NCBI GenBank assembly: GCA_963693305.1
Contig: OY855903.1
Span: forward strand, 55,685,150 to 55,749,149
Source of the DNA: Meandrina meandrites
Taxonomy: Eukaryota > Cnidaria > Anthozoa > Scleractinia > Meandrinidae
Length of the DNA: 64,000 nt
Direction of reading: 5' to 3'
A program made the position numbers and the translations under genes. Shown one piece after another: positions 12,085 to 24,130 of this stretch (positions within the stretch are counted from its first letter, which is position 1; the number at the start of each line of letters is the position of its first letter). The notes under the pieces were generated by a model that saw nothing but the letters and a program-made list of their open reading frames with translations, was not told where the DNA came from and made no database searches.

Positions 12085-14290
12085 AATAATAATAATAATA
12101 ATAATTAACATTTATATCGCGCAAATTTCATGTGAATATGATCAAATGCGCGTTACAAAATGTAAATTAAAAGATATGCTATAAATAGTAAGATTAATTT
12201 AAAACTAATTATTTACAATAACTATATACATTGGGCTAAGGTAAAAAGCTTAAAAATTAAAATATTAAAAACAATGGGTCTAGTAAAAGTGTATATAAAA
12301 CATCAAGAGCTATTCAAACGCTTTTCTAAATAAAAATGTCTTCAGTTTGGACTTAAAATTGTTAAAATTGACCTCCTCTCTTAATGTACACGGTAATTTG
12401 TTCCAGTGTAATGGTGCAGCTGCAGTAAATGCCCTGTCACCAAGTGTCTTCTTCGTTTTCGTGGATGGTGGAACTAATAAAACTTGAGAATTAGATCGAA
12501 GGCCATACAGGGAGGGATTTTTAACACGAATAAGATTACAAATATAGTCCGGTGCTTGGCCATGTATGGCCTTAAAAGTAATTGTTAAAATCTAAAAACA
12601 ATTCTAAATCTGACAGGTAACCAATGTAAAGAATATAATACAGGAGTAATGTGACTAAAACGCGGGGTCGAGCAAATTAGCCTAGCAGCTGCGTTTTGCA
12701 CACGTTGTAGCTTATTAATATGAGTGGTCGGTAAGCCATGGAGAAGACTGTTGCAGTAATCAATGCGTCCGATTATGAAGGCATGCACTAGCACCTTGGT
12801 AGACTCAACCGTAAGAAACTTCCTAATACGTCTAATGTTATGCAGATGATAAAAAGCAGCTTTACATGTCTTCGTAATGTGTGTCACTAGACTAAGGTTG
12901 GTATCAAACCAGGTTCCAAGGTTTCTTGCAACAGCAACAGGGGCAACACTCACATCACCCACCGATAACCTCTCAATGCCCACCTTGCTAAGCTGTTGTC
13001 GTGTACCAATTATTAAGAATTCGGTTTTGTCGTCATTTAGCTTTAACTTGTCCGTAATCATCCACGCTCTGATTGCCTTTATGCAGAGTTCCATTGCTTC
13101 GATTGCATCAGATTGACTTGATGTGGTGTCGGGCTTGAAGGACAAGTAAAGTTGCGTGTCATCTGCATACGCATGTGCAACAGGTAGATGATCCTTTATC
13201 ACCTCAAATAGCTTGCTAGAATAGATCGTAAATAGCAGAGGACCCAGACATGAGCCTTGAGGAACCCCATATGGCAGCTTGGAACTTTCAGAGAGATAGC
13301 CTTCTAAAAGGACGCGTTGCGATCGGTCAGAAAGGTAAGATTTAAACCACTTCAGAGCCGTTCCTGTGATACCAAAACTCGACTGTAGACGATGAAGTAA
13401 GATTTTGTGGTCCACCGTGTCGAAGGCCGCACTGAGATCTAGAAGAACTAGAAGTGTCACGTGCTGGCGGTTCATATTCATAAGTATATCATTCTGGACT
13501 TTTAGGAGCGCAGTCTCGGTACTATGGCATTTACGGTATGCAGACTGGAGTACAGGATACAGGCCAAGGTCCATCATGTGGTTGTACGTCTGGTCAAATA
13601 CAGCGCGTTCTGTCAATTTTGATAGGAACTGAAGATTACTCACAGGTCGTAGGTTTTTAAACACCAAATCAAGGCTAGCCTTCTTTAGAAGGGGGTTGAC
13701 AAGAGCTTCTTTCCATTCACCAGGAAAGTAACCTGAGGACAGCGATGAGTTAACTATGCGCGTGATGATGGGGAGTAGCACATCGTGACAACCGACGACC
13801 AGTGATGTTGGCATGGGGTCCGTTAGACAAGACTTCTTAGCTGACTTCTGGATTAAAGCCCATACATCATTCTCAGTAACAGGGTGGAAAGCACTTAAAG
13901 ATAAACATGTTGGAACGACATCTACTTCAGGTGGAATGGGCACTCCATCATCCACAACAGTGGCATCGATGTCCGAACGAATTCTGGTGATCTTACGAAC
14001 GAAAAAGCCGTTGATGTCATTGGCTAGGGCCGTTTTATCATGGTAGTCAGGAAAAGATAATTCATCCTTTCTGGCAAGGAGTTTCTTGGTAGCTCTAAAT
14101 AGCCTTCCTTGATCGGCACTGTTCTCATCGATAAAGTTGGTATAAAACACCTGTCTAGCTTGATTCATAAGATGAGTCACGTGATTTTTCTTAGACTTAA
14201 AGATAATCAGGTCTGACAGCAATTTAGTTTTTCTCCACGTTCGCTCAGCTTTCCGACGTATTCGTTTAGCGGCATCTATGTCAGAGACTG
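12085..14290 (-). mobile_element. 5'-truncated CR1/L2-like non-LTR retrotransposon (LINE)
   Basis: Minus-strand order is: reverse transcriptase, a C-terminal region, a short 3' UTR and a 3' tail of ATT triplets (AAT triplets at 12085-12106 on the plus strand). A microsatellite tail is typical of CR1/L2-clade LINEs. No endonuclease domain is present; similarity to a LINE ends near 14290, just after a pyrimidine-rich tract ending CAG. One base is missing near 12588, which breaks the frame; the C-terminal part continues in another frame to a stop at about 12310. The element is dead for autonomous movement as seen here. Confidence 0.85.
12585..14222 (-). pseudogene. Reverse transcriptase frame of the LINE
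   Basis: A 545-codon open frame with the RT blocks in order: LRPVSNLQFLSKLTE (about residue 191), LLDLSAAFDTVDH (about 260, catalytic Asp262), PYGVPQGSCLGPLLF (about 317) and the catalytic YADD (352-355). The ending LHWLPVRFRI is the usual start of the CR1/L2 C-terminal region, cut by a frameshift. The frame stays open upstream of the listed Met to about 14290, so the listed start is arbitrary. RT would copy the element RNA at a nicked target. The long undisturbed frame suggests recent insertion. Confidence 0.85.
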
Positions 14291-14984
14291 GAAAGAAAAA
14301 AAAAGAAAAACATTTGCCACGACTAAATTTTCATACGGCTGTCTAATATCTGTTGACGTCCAATGCCTTGAAAGCATTTTAGAACTGGACTAGTTTTTTG
14401 CAACAGCACCTCGTTTTCAAACGCAGGCTATATACTTAAGGACAACATTTTCCGAAGACAAAACAGGAAAATTCACCTCAAGCCATACATAAGGAAGCTC
14501 TTTAAAAATGTATTATTGTGACACAGTGTGTGACAGCGTGACAGAAACTGAGAAGCAAAGATAAATGCGTGACTCAGGTCTATTCGAAAATAATTGTAAT
14601 ATAATGACCTTTATCTCTGCTGTTTTCAATTTCAAGCTGGAGGCATAGTTTACTGTACCAAGCTCCCAAGCTTCACTTGAGAAGGTACGATGCCATATTT
14701 TTACTTCCAGTCTCGGAGTCCGAGTCAATTAGTTAATGTGGCCCTTTATAGTTTGCACATCTGTGCATAAAACGAGAGTGTGTTTAGTAATCAGTTCCGA
14801 TTCCACTTAATCGTTTCTAAAAGCGAACTACGAAATTTACGTTTTAGAACTTTGAATTTGCGTATTGTTGGGAATTATAGTACTCTCGGCTTACGCTCTT
14901 GGAGCTCTTAAAACTTATTATAATCATTCATTGAGTTAAAACAAAGGAAATTGTGTTAAACCTGTGGAGGTAGTTTGAAATCGT
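14291..14984. other. Intergenic DNA, nothing recognised
   Basis: No coding signal, repeat or RNA gene could be supported between the LINE end and the next SINE. Confidence 0.4.
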
Positions 14985-15240
14985 GTCGAGCGATCCGGTC
15001 TCGAACCCTGGCTGGGGTCATTGTGTAGTGTTCTTGAGCGAGGCACTTTGAAATGCCTTAAAACTCTCACAGTTCCCCTATCCACCCAGGAGAGTATGTT
15101 TTTACAGGCGATCTGTCAGGGCAACCCAACAAAACGCTGATAATAGTCTGTAATGGACTAGTATCTCATCCGGGGGTGGAGGAAGGGGGTGGCAATCTTC
15201 CCAGTCGCTTCACCCGACTAGCTGGGATGATCACCGGCAT
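14985..15240 (+). mobile_element. Diverged tRNA-derived SINE
   Basis: GGTCTCGAACCCTGGC resembles a B box and is followed by GGGGTCATTGTGTAGTG and TTCTTGAGCGAGGCAC, the same body as the SINEs at 2357-2629 and 57044-57299, with several insertions. It ends in a C/G-rich stretch. Confidence 0.55.
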
Positions 15241-15482
15241 AGGATCTCGAGCCATTCAGCCAAAGGGCGACTTTAGTTTAGGGTAGCGGAGTCGTCCACT
15301 TCTCAACTGGAGAGGAGTAGGGCTCCGCTTACTACTTTTTGACGAGGTTGAGGTGTGCCCTCCCCACGTCCCTCTCCTCACGCCCCCTCCCCCTCCCCCA
15401 GCGGTTCTCCATTTTCTAACCTATTTCAGGCCAAAATACCTTATTTTCTATACCCGTTTTCAGACCTGATCAGTGAAATTGA

Positions 15483-15855
15483 GGGGGACATTGGGGGAGC
15501 TGAATGCCGAAAAACCGAAACAAAAATTCGGCAAATACCGCAATAGAATTATCAGTCTGCATTTGGTTGTAAAAACAATAACATTATAGATTAATTGGAA
15601 CCATTACGTTACATTTTAGCTCATGTGTAAAAAAAGACTGTTTCCGTTTGTTTTTGTAGCGACCCAAAACCCGAATACAGGCAGAAAACCGTGAAGAATA
15701 GGTTTTTGCACCGATCTTCGTCGACCAAAATGCAAAGAATACGCATCCCATGAGTTTGAAGAATACCGCAATACCGCAGTTCATGATCAAGAATATCGAA
15801 ATAACGCATGAAAAACTGATCAATACCGCAATACCAGAAACCCCAATGTCCCCCG
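15483..15855. mobile_element. Inverted-repeat element rich in AATACCGC
   Basis: GGGGGACATTGGGG at the left and CCCCAATGTCCCCC at the right are inverted copies. The interior repeats CAATACCGCAATACC and GAATACCGC. Minus-strand open frames of 88-130 codons cross it but only follow the repeat; no transposase is seen. Confidence 0.5.
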
Positions 15856-16559
15856 CCAAATCCATACACATTTTTAGGCCTGGCCATTTGCGAACCTTAA
15901 GAACATAGGTGAGTATATAATTATATTGAGTAGTAGAACACCCCAGCCCCATCCCCGGGTACAGTTCACAAACCACTTACGCGAAAGGCTTTACCTATTA
16001 AATCTGATGTTTCAGACTCTCTGCCGCAGACCACATCATAAAGACTGAAATTGGAGACAAACACAAATGCACTTTAATGAGACATCTCCATATTAAACAT
16101 TTCAAGTTGAAGACAAAAACTTAAATTACCCAATGGACAACTTGTGGATTATATGCGTTCTTACTTGAAAATCCTTTATTCATTTTCAATGTTTTTCCAA
16201 TTTCCGAAAACTATCGTTGTGTTTTCGAGTGCAACTCTCCATAAACCTTTGATCGATTCGTGAGCGGAGCGCATATTCTTGGGAGATTGGAGATTTCTGA
16301 GCCGGATAAAGGTGAAATCTATAAATCTTTGCAAAAACGAATATAACTACTTCCAGTCGGAAATCAAACGTGGTCCTCTCCAAGGCATTTCTCCGATTGG
16401 GTTCTTCGGATTTCCTCCCTCATTAGAAATCAACATTTACCATGAACGCCAGCTCCTGGGGTTGTAGCTTTCTCCTCAACAACATTTCAACAATGTATCT
16501 TTTCAGGACAACTTAAAAAGGCAGTTTCCTCTTCAGCACTGTTTCATCGTCATCAAGTC
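15856..16559. other. Upstream region of the DUF885 gene
   Basis: No clear TATA box is seen; TTAAAAAGGC about 45 bases before the ATG at 16560 is a weak candidate. No other gene is supported. Confidence 0.3.
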
Positions 16560-19500
16560 ATGCGCATTATCCTCCTTTTGCTGCTAGCGGGGTTCCTAGC
16601 CATCAGTGGTCTTATTTGTCTCATCACAGGGATCGTTATTCTGGCAGGTCACACTTCATGTGAGGAGGCCACCCCTCACGCTGACTCAAACACATTGGAT
16701 AGATGTTTGTATTCGGACGAGGCTGTCCGTGGTGGCTTGGACACGTTTCTTCAGAAAGTACAAGATAGCTATTACAGGCTTCACCCAAATAAAATCGCTT
16801 ACAAGCCCGGGGTATCACCGTCTGAAATACGGGAAAAATATCGCTCTTATGACCCGTCCCCAAACAACATCAAGCTTATCACTGATGAAGCGTGGGCACT
16901 ACTCGATGAAATAAACGCAACGAAATTGGAGGTACATAAATTGAAGCCACGGGAGAAAAAGGCCCTGGCACAAGTGAAGCATTATTTGCAGCATGTTTTT
17001 GGAACCGCGTATGATGTCAATTATTACGCGGGTGACTTTCTTTTGGGTCCCAATCTGTGGTGTTGGCAGCCTTTGTGTGATACTCCATACGAAATCAAGA
17101 ATAGCCTGTATCACTTCAAGCCAAACACTACAAAAGACTTGGAAAACCTACAAAGGAAACTAGCAGAGATTAAGAATACGTTTGTTCAATATAAGAAGAA
17201 CATGGAATACGGTGTTTTGGTTGGAATGGTGCGCGCTATTGAAGAATGCAAAGCTGGGATCAACGGATTGACGGCGTCTTTCCATCAGATATCGATCAAA
17301 GGGGCCAAGGGTAAGCCCGAATCTATTTTTCTTTTAATTCATGCCTTAACCAAGAAAATTACTCATTTTGTTTGCAACTTCATGACTCTATAAATCTCAT
17401 TTATTATCTTTCAAAGGAATCCTGGAAGAACATTTTGTCAAACATCTTCTGCAACCAGAATTTCTTGAGGTTCTTAAGGACAATGCTGAGGAGAGCAAGT
17501 TATGGAAAAAGAAATACGGGAAGTCTGTGAACGAGTCGTTGAGAGAGTCTCTCGTTAAAAACGTCGGAGAACCAATCCACTATTTATTCAAGTGAGCAGT
17601 TGCATCTAGGCCGAATACCGTAAAATTCCGGTTATAAGCCCCCCCGCTTATAAGCTCCCCCGGTTATAGACCCATCTACCTGGAAACAATAAAATACATC
17701 CGGTTATAAGGCCCCCCCCCCCCCCCCCCCGGATATAAGCCCTCCTCTGCTGGATGATAGTACTGAACAGGGCTAAATGTTGCTTTATTACTTAAAAACG
17801 TATTTCGAACAACACTGCCGTGGCTCGTTTCGAAACGTTTTTTCTATTCCGCTTATAAGCTCCCCCGGATATAAGCCCCTCCGCTTATAAGCCCACCCAA
17901 AACCCCTTACCTACTTACGAAGTTGTATAAGCCCACGGCTTATAACCGGAATTTACGGTATATGCCTTATTTATCTACTAAGATTCCTTGTTCGACTACA
18001 TTTAAAGACCAACCCCATCTTCCATTTTTCCAAGAACAGTCACCCCAAGACAAATGCAGAGGAGGAAAGCCATCATTTTTAAGGCAATAATATCTGAGCC
18101 CTTCCCAGGGGTTTCAGGGAACATGACTATTAACTATTTTGGGAACATGGGAACATAAGGAAAATATGACTGAAAACACGGAAACAAAAGCATACTTTAG
18201 GGAACAGGGAACACCAAAATCGAAGAAATACTTTTAGGAGACACGGGAACACAAGGGAAATTTCATCGGGAACAAGGGGACATACACCCCCCCCCCCCCC
18301 TCCCGATCAAATACGCCCATATATTTGAACATGTGCAGCTGATTGATAACATGAAATATCCGCACTTGTTTAATCGAGCCAACAGCCCTCCAGAGACGTG
18401 AAAAGCTACTGTCACTTATTATTCAACGAATTGTCACGATATCCATACATGGTCATAACGTTCTTGTTATCTGTCATCCGTACGTAACGAACACGCTTCT
18501 CGCAAAGTGCTGCACAACCACAGTTTATCAAGCTGTTAACAATTTGTTGACTACAGAAACAATTATCCAAATCAATCTTGCAAAATATCGTCGTGACTTT
18601 AGCCAACTCGGCTTACGTTACGGCCTCGGCAAGATCCAGGCGATATCGCAAGTTGAGTTTTAATTAATGAAAAGACTTTCCTGATGGGTAATTCATGCTT
18701 TTCTTCATTTCCCAGGGAGTTATAATGACTATTAGTAATATAACAATAATAATAATTATAATAATAATATGATGATGATGATTACAACAATTCATCTTCT
18801 AATTTTCCTGTCTTAGATATCTTAGAAAAGATCACATGCGGCATTGCGTCCTGAGTAATGTGTCCAGCGGTCTCGCCACACTTCCTCTCCCCTACGTGTA
18901 TGTCAACAACACCGCTGACAAGTCAAGACCGACTAACAAGTCTTTACCAACAGGAGAAATATTGAATGGAAAGGAGTCTTATAAACAGATCGTGTCTTAT
19001 TTCACAACAAACACCATGACCCCGGATGAAATATATGAACTAGGTTTAAAGATGTTAAATCAACTGTATCCACAGGTGAGTAGTGTGAGTAACAACGGAT
19101 AATATTCATCCAGTTTATCTTGCTTTTATCTTAGGTTGAATTCCTTTGTGTGCCATGAACTAAACCCTACCCACAAATGGCTTTATATCTAATTCTTTCA
19201 ATAACAAAAAGCGTCGTTTCCCAATGCAAGCGCTATACTCGGTCTTCTGTCATCTAAATGGAACGAATATAATTGAAACGAATTATACCAACACGATCTA
19301 TATAAAAATATCAAAAATCCGTATGGAGATCTAGAATTTTTAATTGACCAACAAGATAATAGAAGCTGATAATCATTGAATTGTTGTTTGAGTATTGTCA
19401 CACGTTATTTCTCATCAAGACTTGGGGTGCTTACCATTTGTCGGAGGAGACCGGCTGGGATGATCATACAATAAGGATAAGGGATCGATTTTCCAAAATC

Positions 19501-22500
19501 ACAAACAAACACATGAGAACGGGATGGCGCTTACCATTTGCTATTCGGTTTTCTGTTATTAGAGAGGTTAAGCATGACGTTTACGGCAAACGGCAAACGG
19601 CAAAAATAATTCTGATTTTGCTCACTTTTTCTTTAGCACTTAAATAAAGCCAGTCGAAAAATAGGAAAAAAAATCCCTTAATCACGGTAAATGCAAACAA
19701 TTTCCCTAAATTGTACAAACGGCTAAAATCAGACACCAAAAGTTCGATTTTTGCCGTTTGCCGTTTGCCGTAAACGTCATGCTTAACCTCTCTATTGTTT
19801 CCCGTTCACGGGAGACTGGAACTTGGAAACCGTCGTAAGGAAATTTCTGACGTTCCCTTCCGAACGACAAAGAGGAGTACCTCTGGAGGAAGTCCACAAC
19901 TTCCGAACGGATTTTCCGAAAAATTAATGTTCCACAGTTTGACTTTCAACCGAAATTTCCGGATTTTTTGACTAAATGGTAAGCACCTTTTTTCCATTGA
20001 TGTGCTTTCGCAAACAGGTCCTAGAAATAGCAAGGTTGGTGACACAAAAAGCAGATAATGACACAGCTAAAGAGAAGTTCATCAGGAGAATGAACTATTC
20101 TAATATGTACTTCATCGAGGAGGACATTCCAAAGAACGAGTCAGACGCGAACGCTCATGTGATGTGCGGTAATGAGGAAGGGGCAAAGAAATATTGTCCC
20201 ACGAGATGGCGTGCGATGCAAAACTGGTTTGATGAAGCCCACATGGTTAGTGAAAAAAATCCACTTACCTCATTACTATTTTTAAATGCCTTCTCATGCG
20301 TTACTGACTGGTGTAATCTCTCATTCAACATACCTGCAAATACAAAATGGCTATATCAAACTCCCCTACACCCTACCCCCCAAAATACCAAATATTGCAC
20401 GTTTAGAGGCTATACCAGGCAAGGCAATATATTGCGTTCAAACTGCAATTGTGCTATCTTATACCGTTTACCGTTTTGGTGATCTGTTTAGTTCCTTTGT
20501 ATGGTTATAAACCTTCCCTATAAGTAACAGGTACACATGCGCATTGTCGTGTTATATGGTGTTAAATTTGCCTCTATTTTCCTTGTGTCAGGTTTTTAGT
20601 TTACTGGATCCCAAGACAATTAACATGTTCCATTTCAATGGTGTGAAACATACAACGCCTAACTGTCCTATAGAAATGGCTCTGGACTTCAATCCGTCTG
20701 GAGGAGCCAGCTACTGGGGAGGTGACAAAGATTGTACAAGCAACGCTCAGTACTATGTGCCTTTCTTTTCGGGAAGGCCTGGGCCCAAGTACGAGGAGTG
20801 GAGCACGAACGCGCACGAAGGAAGACCTGGACACCACACACAAGTGAGTGTTGGCATAAAAAGCACTTAGTAGGACTGAAAAGTAATATGACAGTAGGAT
20901 TCCTGATAGGAATCCAAATAAAATGAATTATCATGTTATTAATGTCAGCGAATTAGTAGTACGCTGGTCCATTTGTTACATCAATGTTAAGCATGCGCAA
21001 CTTTTGCGTTGTAGCAACATCAGCTCTTTGTTAACTTCAGTCATGCTTCCGCTTAGCTTCCGCTTCCTACTAAGGCCACTTTTGTTATTTCGTGGGTAGC
21101 GGCAGTTCATCTCACATTTTTTGGCTCCAATACTTTATGAGAAGTTCATTGACATGAAAGTTGTTTCGAAACTTCAACCTTTTAAACTTTGCAACAAGCA
21201 AGGGTATAATTGACAAAACCAACTGTTTCCAAATCCGTTTGTCCATGACATTCCCTACTCCATGTACGCGACATCAAATCATGGCTTAGAGGGAGAGCAG
21301 CATAATTCATCATCGGCCGACTCAAACTATAAGCAGATGCTTGTCCCAGTTCCCTTTCGGATAATGACCAAATACAGTCTTTGTTGCTTTGCTCATGGTA
21401 TTTCTGACAGTGTAGCAGGCAGAAATAGCTATTTTGCCGGCACGGACTAGAGGACTGGGTCCGCGTAGGAGGGATTGTGGGTAGCGTTATTGGATATGTA
21501 TAATTGTTCGTTATAGATTTGAATCAGTCTAGGTCAGCACTTCGCTCATGCAACAATTTTTTTTTTATTTTGTAACTTTTGAGATTATTTAATTTTGTCA
21601 GTTCACTATTTTCTAGTTTTCGCGTACCTCAGCCCCCAGAGTTGGCGGCACCGCAGCTGTTTTCAGCAGGTTGGGGGTATACGTTCCCTTTTTTTCCACA
21701 AAGTGGTTTTGGGTTTTCGTATCCGGCGGTGTCGTATACATTTTCTGTAGGAGCTTCGATCTTTAGTGATGGAGAGCATTGTTAAACTGGCTTTGAGGTC
21801 CTTGCTGAGCTACAGGCCCCTGTATCTACACTGTTGTGTATGTTTGTCTGGGTAGTGAAGGCAAAATTAGGTAAAAGAAATGGGCAGGAAAATGCATGAA
21901 ACGCTTTTTTCTTTAATTAAGCAAATAAATCACTATTAGATCATCTGGTCCTGCTTGTTCAAAGGGTGGATAGCGCTTTCCACCAGGCCTCGGTTGTTCC
22001 ACCGGAAAAATCACTATCCAGTGGATAAGTATTGACAGAACATACAACACTATCCGGTGGATAAAGTTATCCACTCTTTGAACTATCGGGGCCAGATAAA
22101 TCACTATCCAGCGGATAGTGTAGTTTGTTTTATTAACACTTATCCACTGGATAGCGATTTATCCGGTGGATCTCGTTATCCACCCTTTGAACAACTGGGC
22201 CTGACAGGCAGACGTGGCTGTTATCTGAGTGCTCGTTCTAAAGGAAATTAAATTATGTTCGCCCGCATCATTTTATAAATTCTTAGCTTCCACGTGATTT
22301 ATTTTGTTGATACATTTTACACGAGAAACAACTTCTTATCATAAATTAGGTTCAAGGTCTGGAAGAACATTTCCGGGACAGCTGCGGAGGAGTGATCAGA
22401 TGGCTTGATAATGAAGGTTCTTACACCGCCTTTTCAGAAGGCTGGGGCCTGTACGCTGAAAACCCGCTGATTGCCGAGGACACCAATACTTATAAGGATG

Positions 22501-23392
22501 AACCCTGGCAGAAATATGGCATGCTGAAATGGCAGGTTGGTAATGAGGGACAGATCAAGCAGCTAGCTCCTTACCATATAAGCTATAAAGGAATATGCCG
22601 AATGGATTTTCAGCTATTTTGGTATTGGAATAGGACAAAGAGTTTGCCATTCGGGTCTGAAATTGGGTAAAAGTGGCTTTTGGGTCGGAAAACGGGCATA
22701 GATTTTAGAGGCCAAGTCTGAAAATGAAGTATTTTGGTCTAAAAACGAGTCAGGACTTGGAAACCAGTTCGTCACCACCGCCTACCACCCACCCCCTCCC
22801 TCTCCCTCCTCTTCTCATGCACACAGGCACACGACAAAAAATCCTGAAGTCTGTTCTCAGTCCACTCAGAGAACAGATGACGACAGGTGATCGAGATGCC
22901 ATAGCAAACCCAGCACAAAGAATTAATCAACTTTCCTTTACTCCACTGCAGGTTTGGCGCGCCTTGCGTTTAATTGTCGACTCTGGCCTGCACTACAAAG
23001 GGTTTTCCCGCCAGAAAGCGCTGCAGTTCTTTGCAGATTACGCCTGGGATGAAAGTGACACTGCTTTAAAAGAAGTTACTCGGTACCAGAGTGCTCCCGG
23101 CCAGGCTACAGCTTACATGATTGGCCAACAGCATATTACGAAACTCAGAAACTACGCACAGCGTATGCTGGGAAAGAAGTTCGACCTCCGGGACTTCCAC
23201 TATCATTTGCTATCACAAGGTTCCTCTCCACTAAGTTACTTGGAGCAGAGTATCGAGGCTTATGTCAATTGCATGCAAAACGACAAAGCTCCCGGATGTT
23301 ACGATATTCTAAATCCTGCTGTGAAAGACGAAGATGCGGAGGACGATGATAATAATCTTGGTCAGCCAATGAGAAGGCGTCATTTCATCTGA
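16560..23392 (+). CDS. Membrane-anchored DUF885-family putative metallopeptidase
   Basis: Seven exons: 16560-17310, 17417-17591, 18817-19075, 20018-20245, 20592-20843, 22350-22535, 22952-23392; 2292 nt, 763 aa, all borders AG/GT and in phase. Residues about 4-28 are a hydrophobic signal anchor (ILLLLLAGFLAISGLICLIT), predicting a type II protein with the rest outside the cytosol. The DUF885 core follows: NAHEGRPGHH (His546, Glu547, His552), then FSEGWGLYAE (Glu585) and PGQATAYMIGQQ in the last exon. HExxPGHH with a downstream Glu looks like a zinc site; peptidase activity is inferred from the motif, and the substrate is unknown. The C-terminus ends in an acidic DEDAEDDD run and basic RRR. Complete gene with a poly(A) signal at 23662. 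Confidence 0.9.
17618..17958. mobile_element. MITE with CCGTAAAATTCCGG termini, TA target duplication
   Basis: The element sits in intron 2 of the DUF885 gene. Left end CCGTAAAATTCCGGTTATAAGC and right end GGCTTATAACCGG..TTTACGG are inverted, flanked by TA on both sides. GCTTATAAGC words and long C runs fill the interior. A 150-bp relative lies at 40451-40600. TA duplication suggests mobilisation by a Tc1/mariner-type transposase. Confidence 0.75.
18109..18303. repeat. GGGAACA-rich simple repeat with C tract
   Basis: GGGAACA or GGGAACAC recurs about seven times at irregular spacing, ending in a long C tract. It lies in intron 2 of the DUF885 gene and has no coding sense. Confidence 0.45.
19562..19792. 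mobile_element. MITE with GAGAGGTTAAGCATGACG termini
   Basis: Inverted ends of about 45 bases, starting GAGAGGTTAAGCATGACG and containing three CGGCAAA units, flanked by TA at 19560-19561 and 19793-19794. At 231 bp with no open frame it is a non-autonomous Tc1/mariner-like element, in intron 3 of the DUF885 gene. Confidence 0.8.
21946..22202. mobile_element. MITE built from GGATA/TATCC palindromic words
   Basis: Ends GTTCAAAGGGTGGATA and TATCCACCCTTTGAAC are inverted. The interior repeats CACTATCC, GGTGGATAA and ACTGGATAG in both orientations, suggesting that two nested or tandem copies merged. It lies in intron 5 of the DUF885 gene. Confidence 0.6.
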
Positions 23393-23661
23393 TAAAAATT
23401 TAGCAAAACCAGATGTTTTACAGATCAGGCTTCTTACGTTATTTGCCTAAGAGCCCTCAGAACTTATATTATGCTTTTTAAAAAACACGATTTTCTTCAA
23501 TTCCAAAAGATTTACAGATTTATTGTATTTTTATTACCATTCATACTAGTTTTTAGGGTTGCGCCTCGCATGGGTAACATTCCCGTTCGCGCAATTCCCT
23601 TTTGGTCTTTTTCTTTTTTTTCTTTTTCTTAACTATTATTGTAAATTTAAATTTTGAGACC

Positions 23662-23667
23662 AATAAA
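23662..23667 (+). promoter_or_regulatory. Polyadenylation signal AATAAA, DUF885 gene
   Basis: AATAAA lies about 270 bases after the stop codon in a T-rich 3' UTR. Confidence 0.5.
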
Positions 23668-23823
23668 GTTGATAGATAAAACAGTTTTAAAAAAACAGTT
23701 GAAACCAGTTTTAAATCCGAACACTCTTTTTTTTTTCAATCGCCAGCTGGGTCAGTAGAACTTGATCTAGCTACTAAAGTATTGCAATAGACTGTTACAA
23801 AAGGTCCATGGGATCCCTATCTC

Positions 23824-23896
23824 CAACCTCGTTCCCAGGGTCTTTCTCTCCCCGCCCCCCAGAGAGCAGGAGAGAGAGACCCTGGGAACGAGGTTG
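23824..23896. mobile_element. Short hairpin element, AACCTCGTTCCCAGGG ends
   Basis: AACCTCGTTCCCAGGGTCT is followed within 73 bases by its reverse complement. A half copy recurs at about 24784-24800. The size and perfect ends mark a very small MITE. Confidence 0.65.
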
Positions 23897-24130
23897 CCCA
23901 AGCTCCCATATGAAAGGGACGAGAATGCTCGTCGTCTCGCTAAGGGGTTTAAAGTTTTTAGAGTTCCACGTGAAGCAATAAAAAATTGCGCTGTACTGTG
24001 TTAGTGGCCTAGATCGATTAGGTATGGAAAAATTATATATTTTCGACGTGAAAAAACAATAACAACAACAACGCTTATTACAAATATAAATGAAAAATAC
24101 AAACAGTAAGTGGCCACCCCAAAAATGTTA

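Noticed and set aside
15584..15976. 130-codon minus-strand frame with hydrophobic stretches
   Set aside because: It follows an inverted-repeat element with AATACCGC words; the hydrophobic runs come from the repeat.
22724..22951. Upstream extension of the last DUF885 exon with PPPTTHPLPLPP
   Set aside because: The exon 6 end joins directly to the acceptor at 22951 and restores the family sequence (LKWQ-VWRALRLIVD), so the extension is intron.
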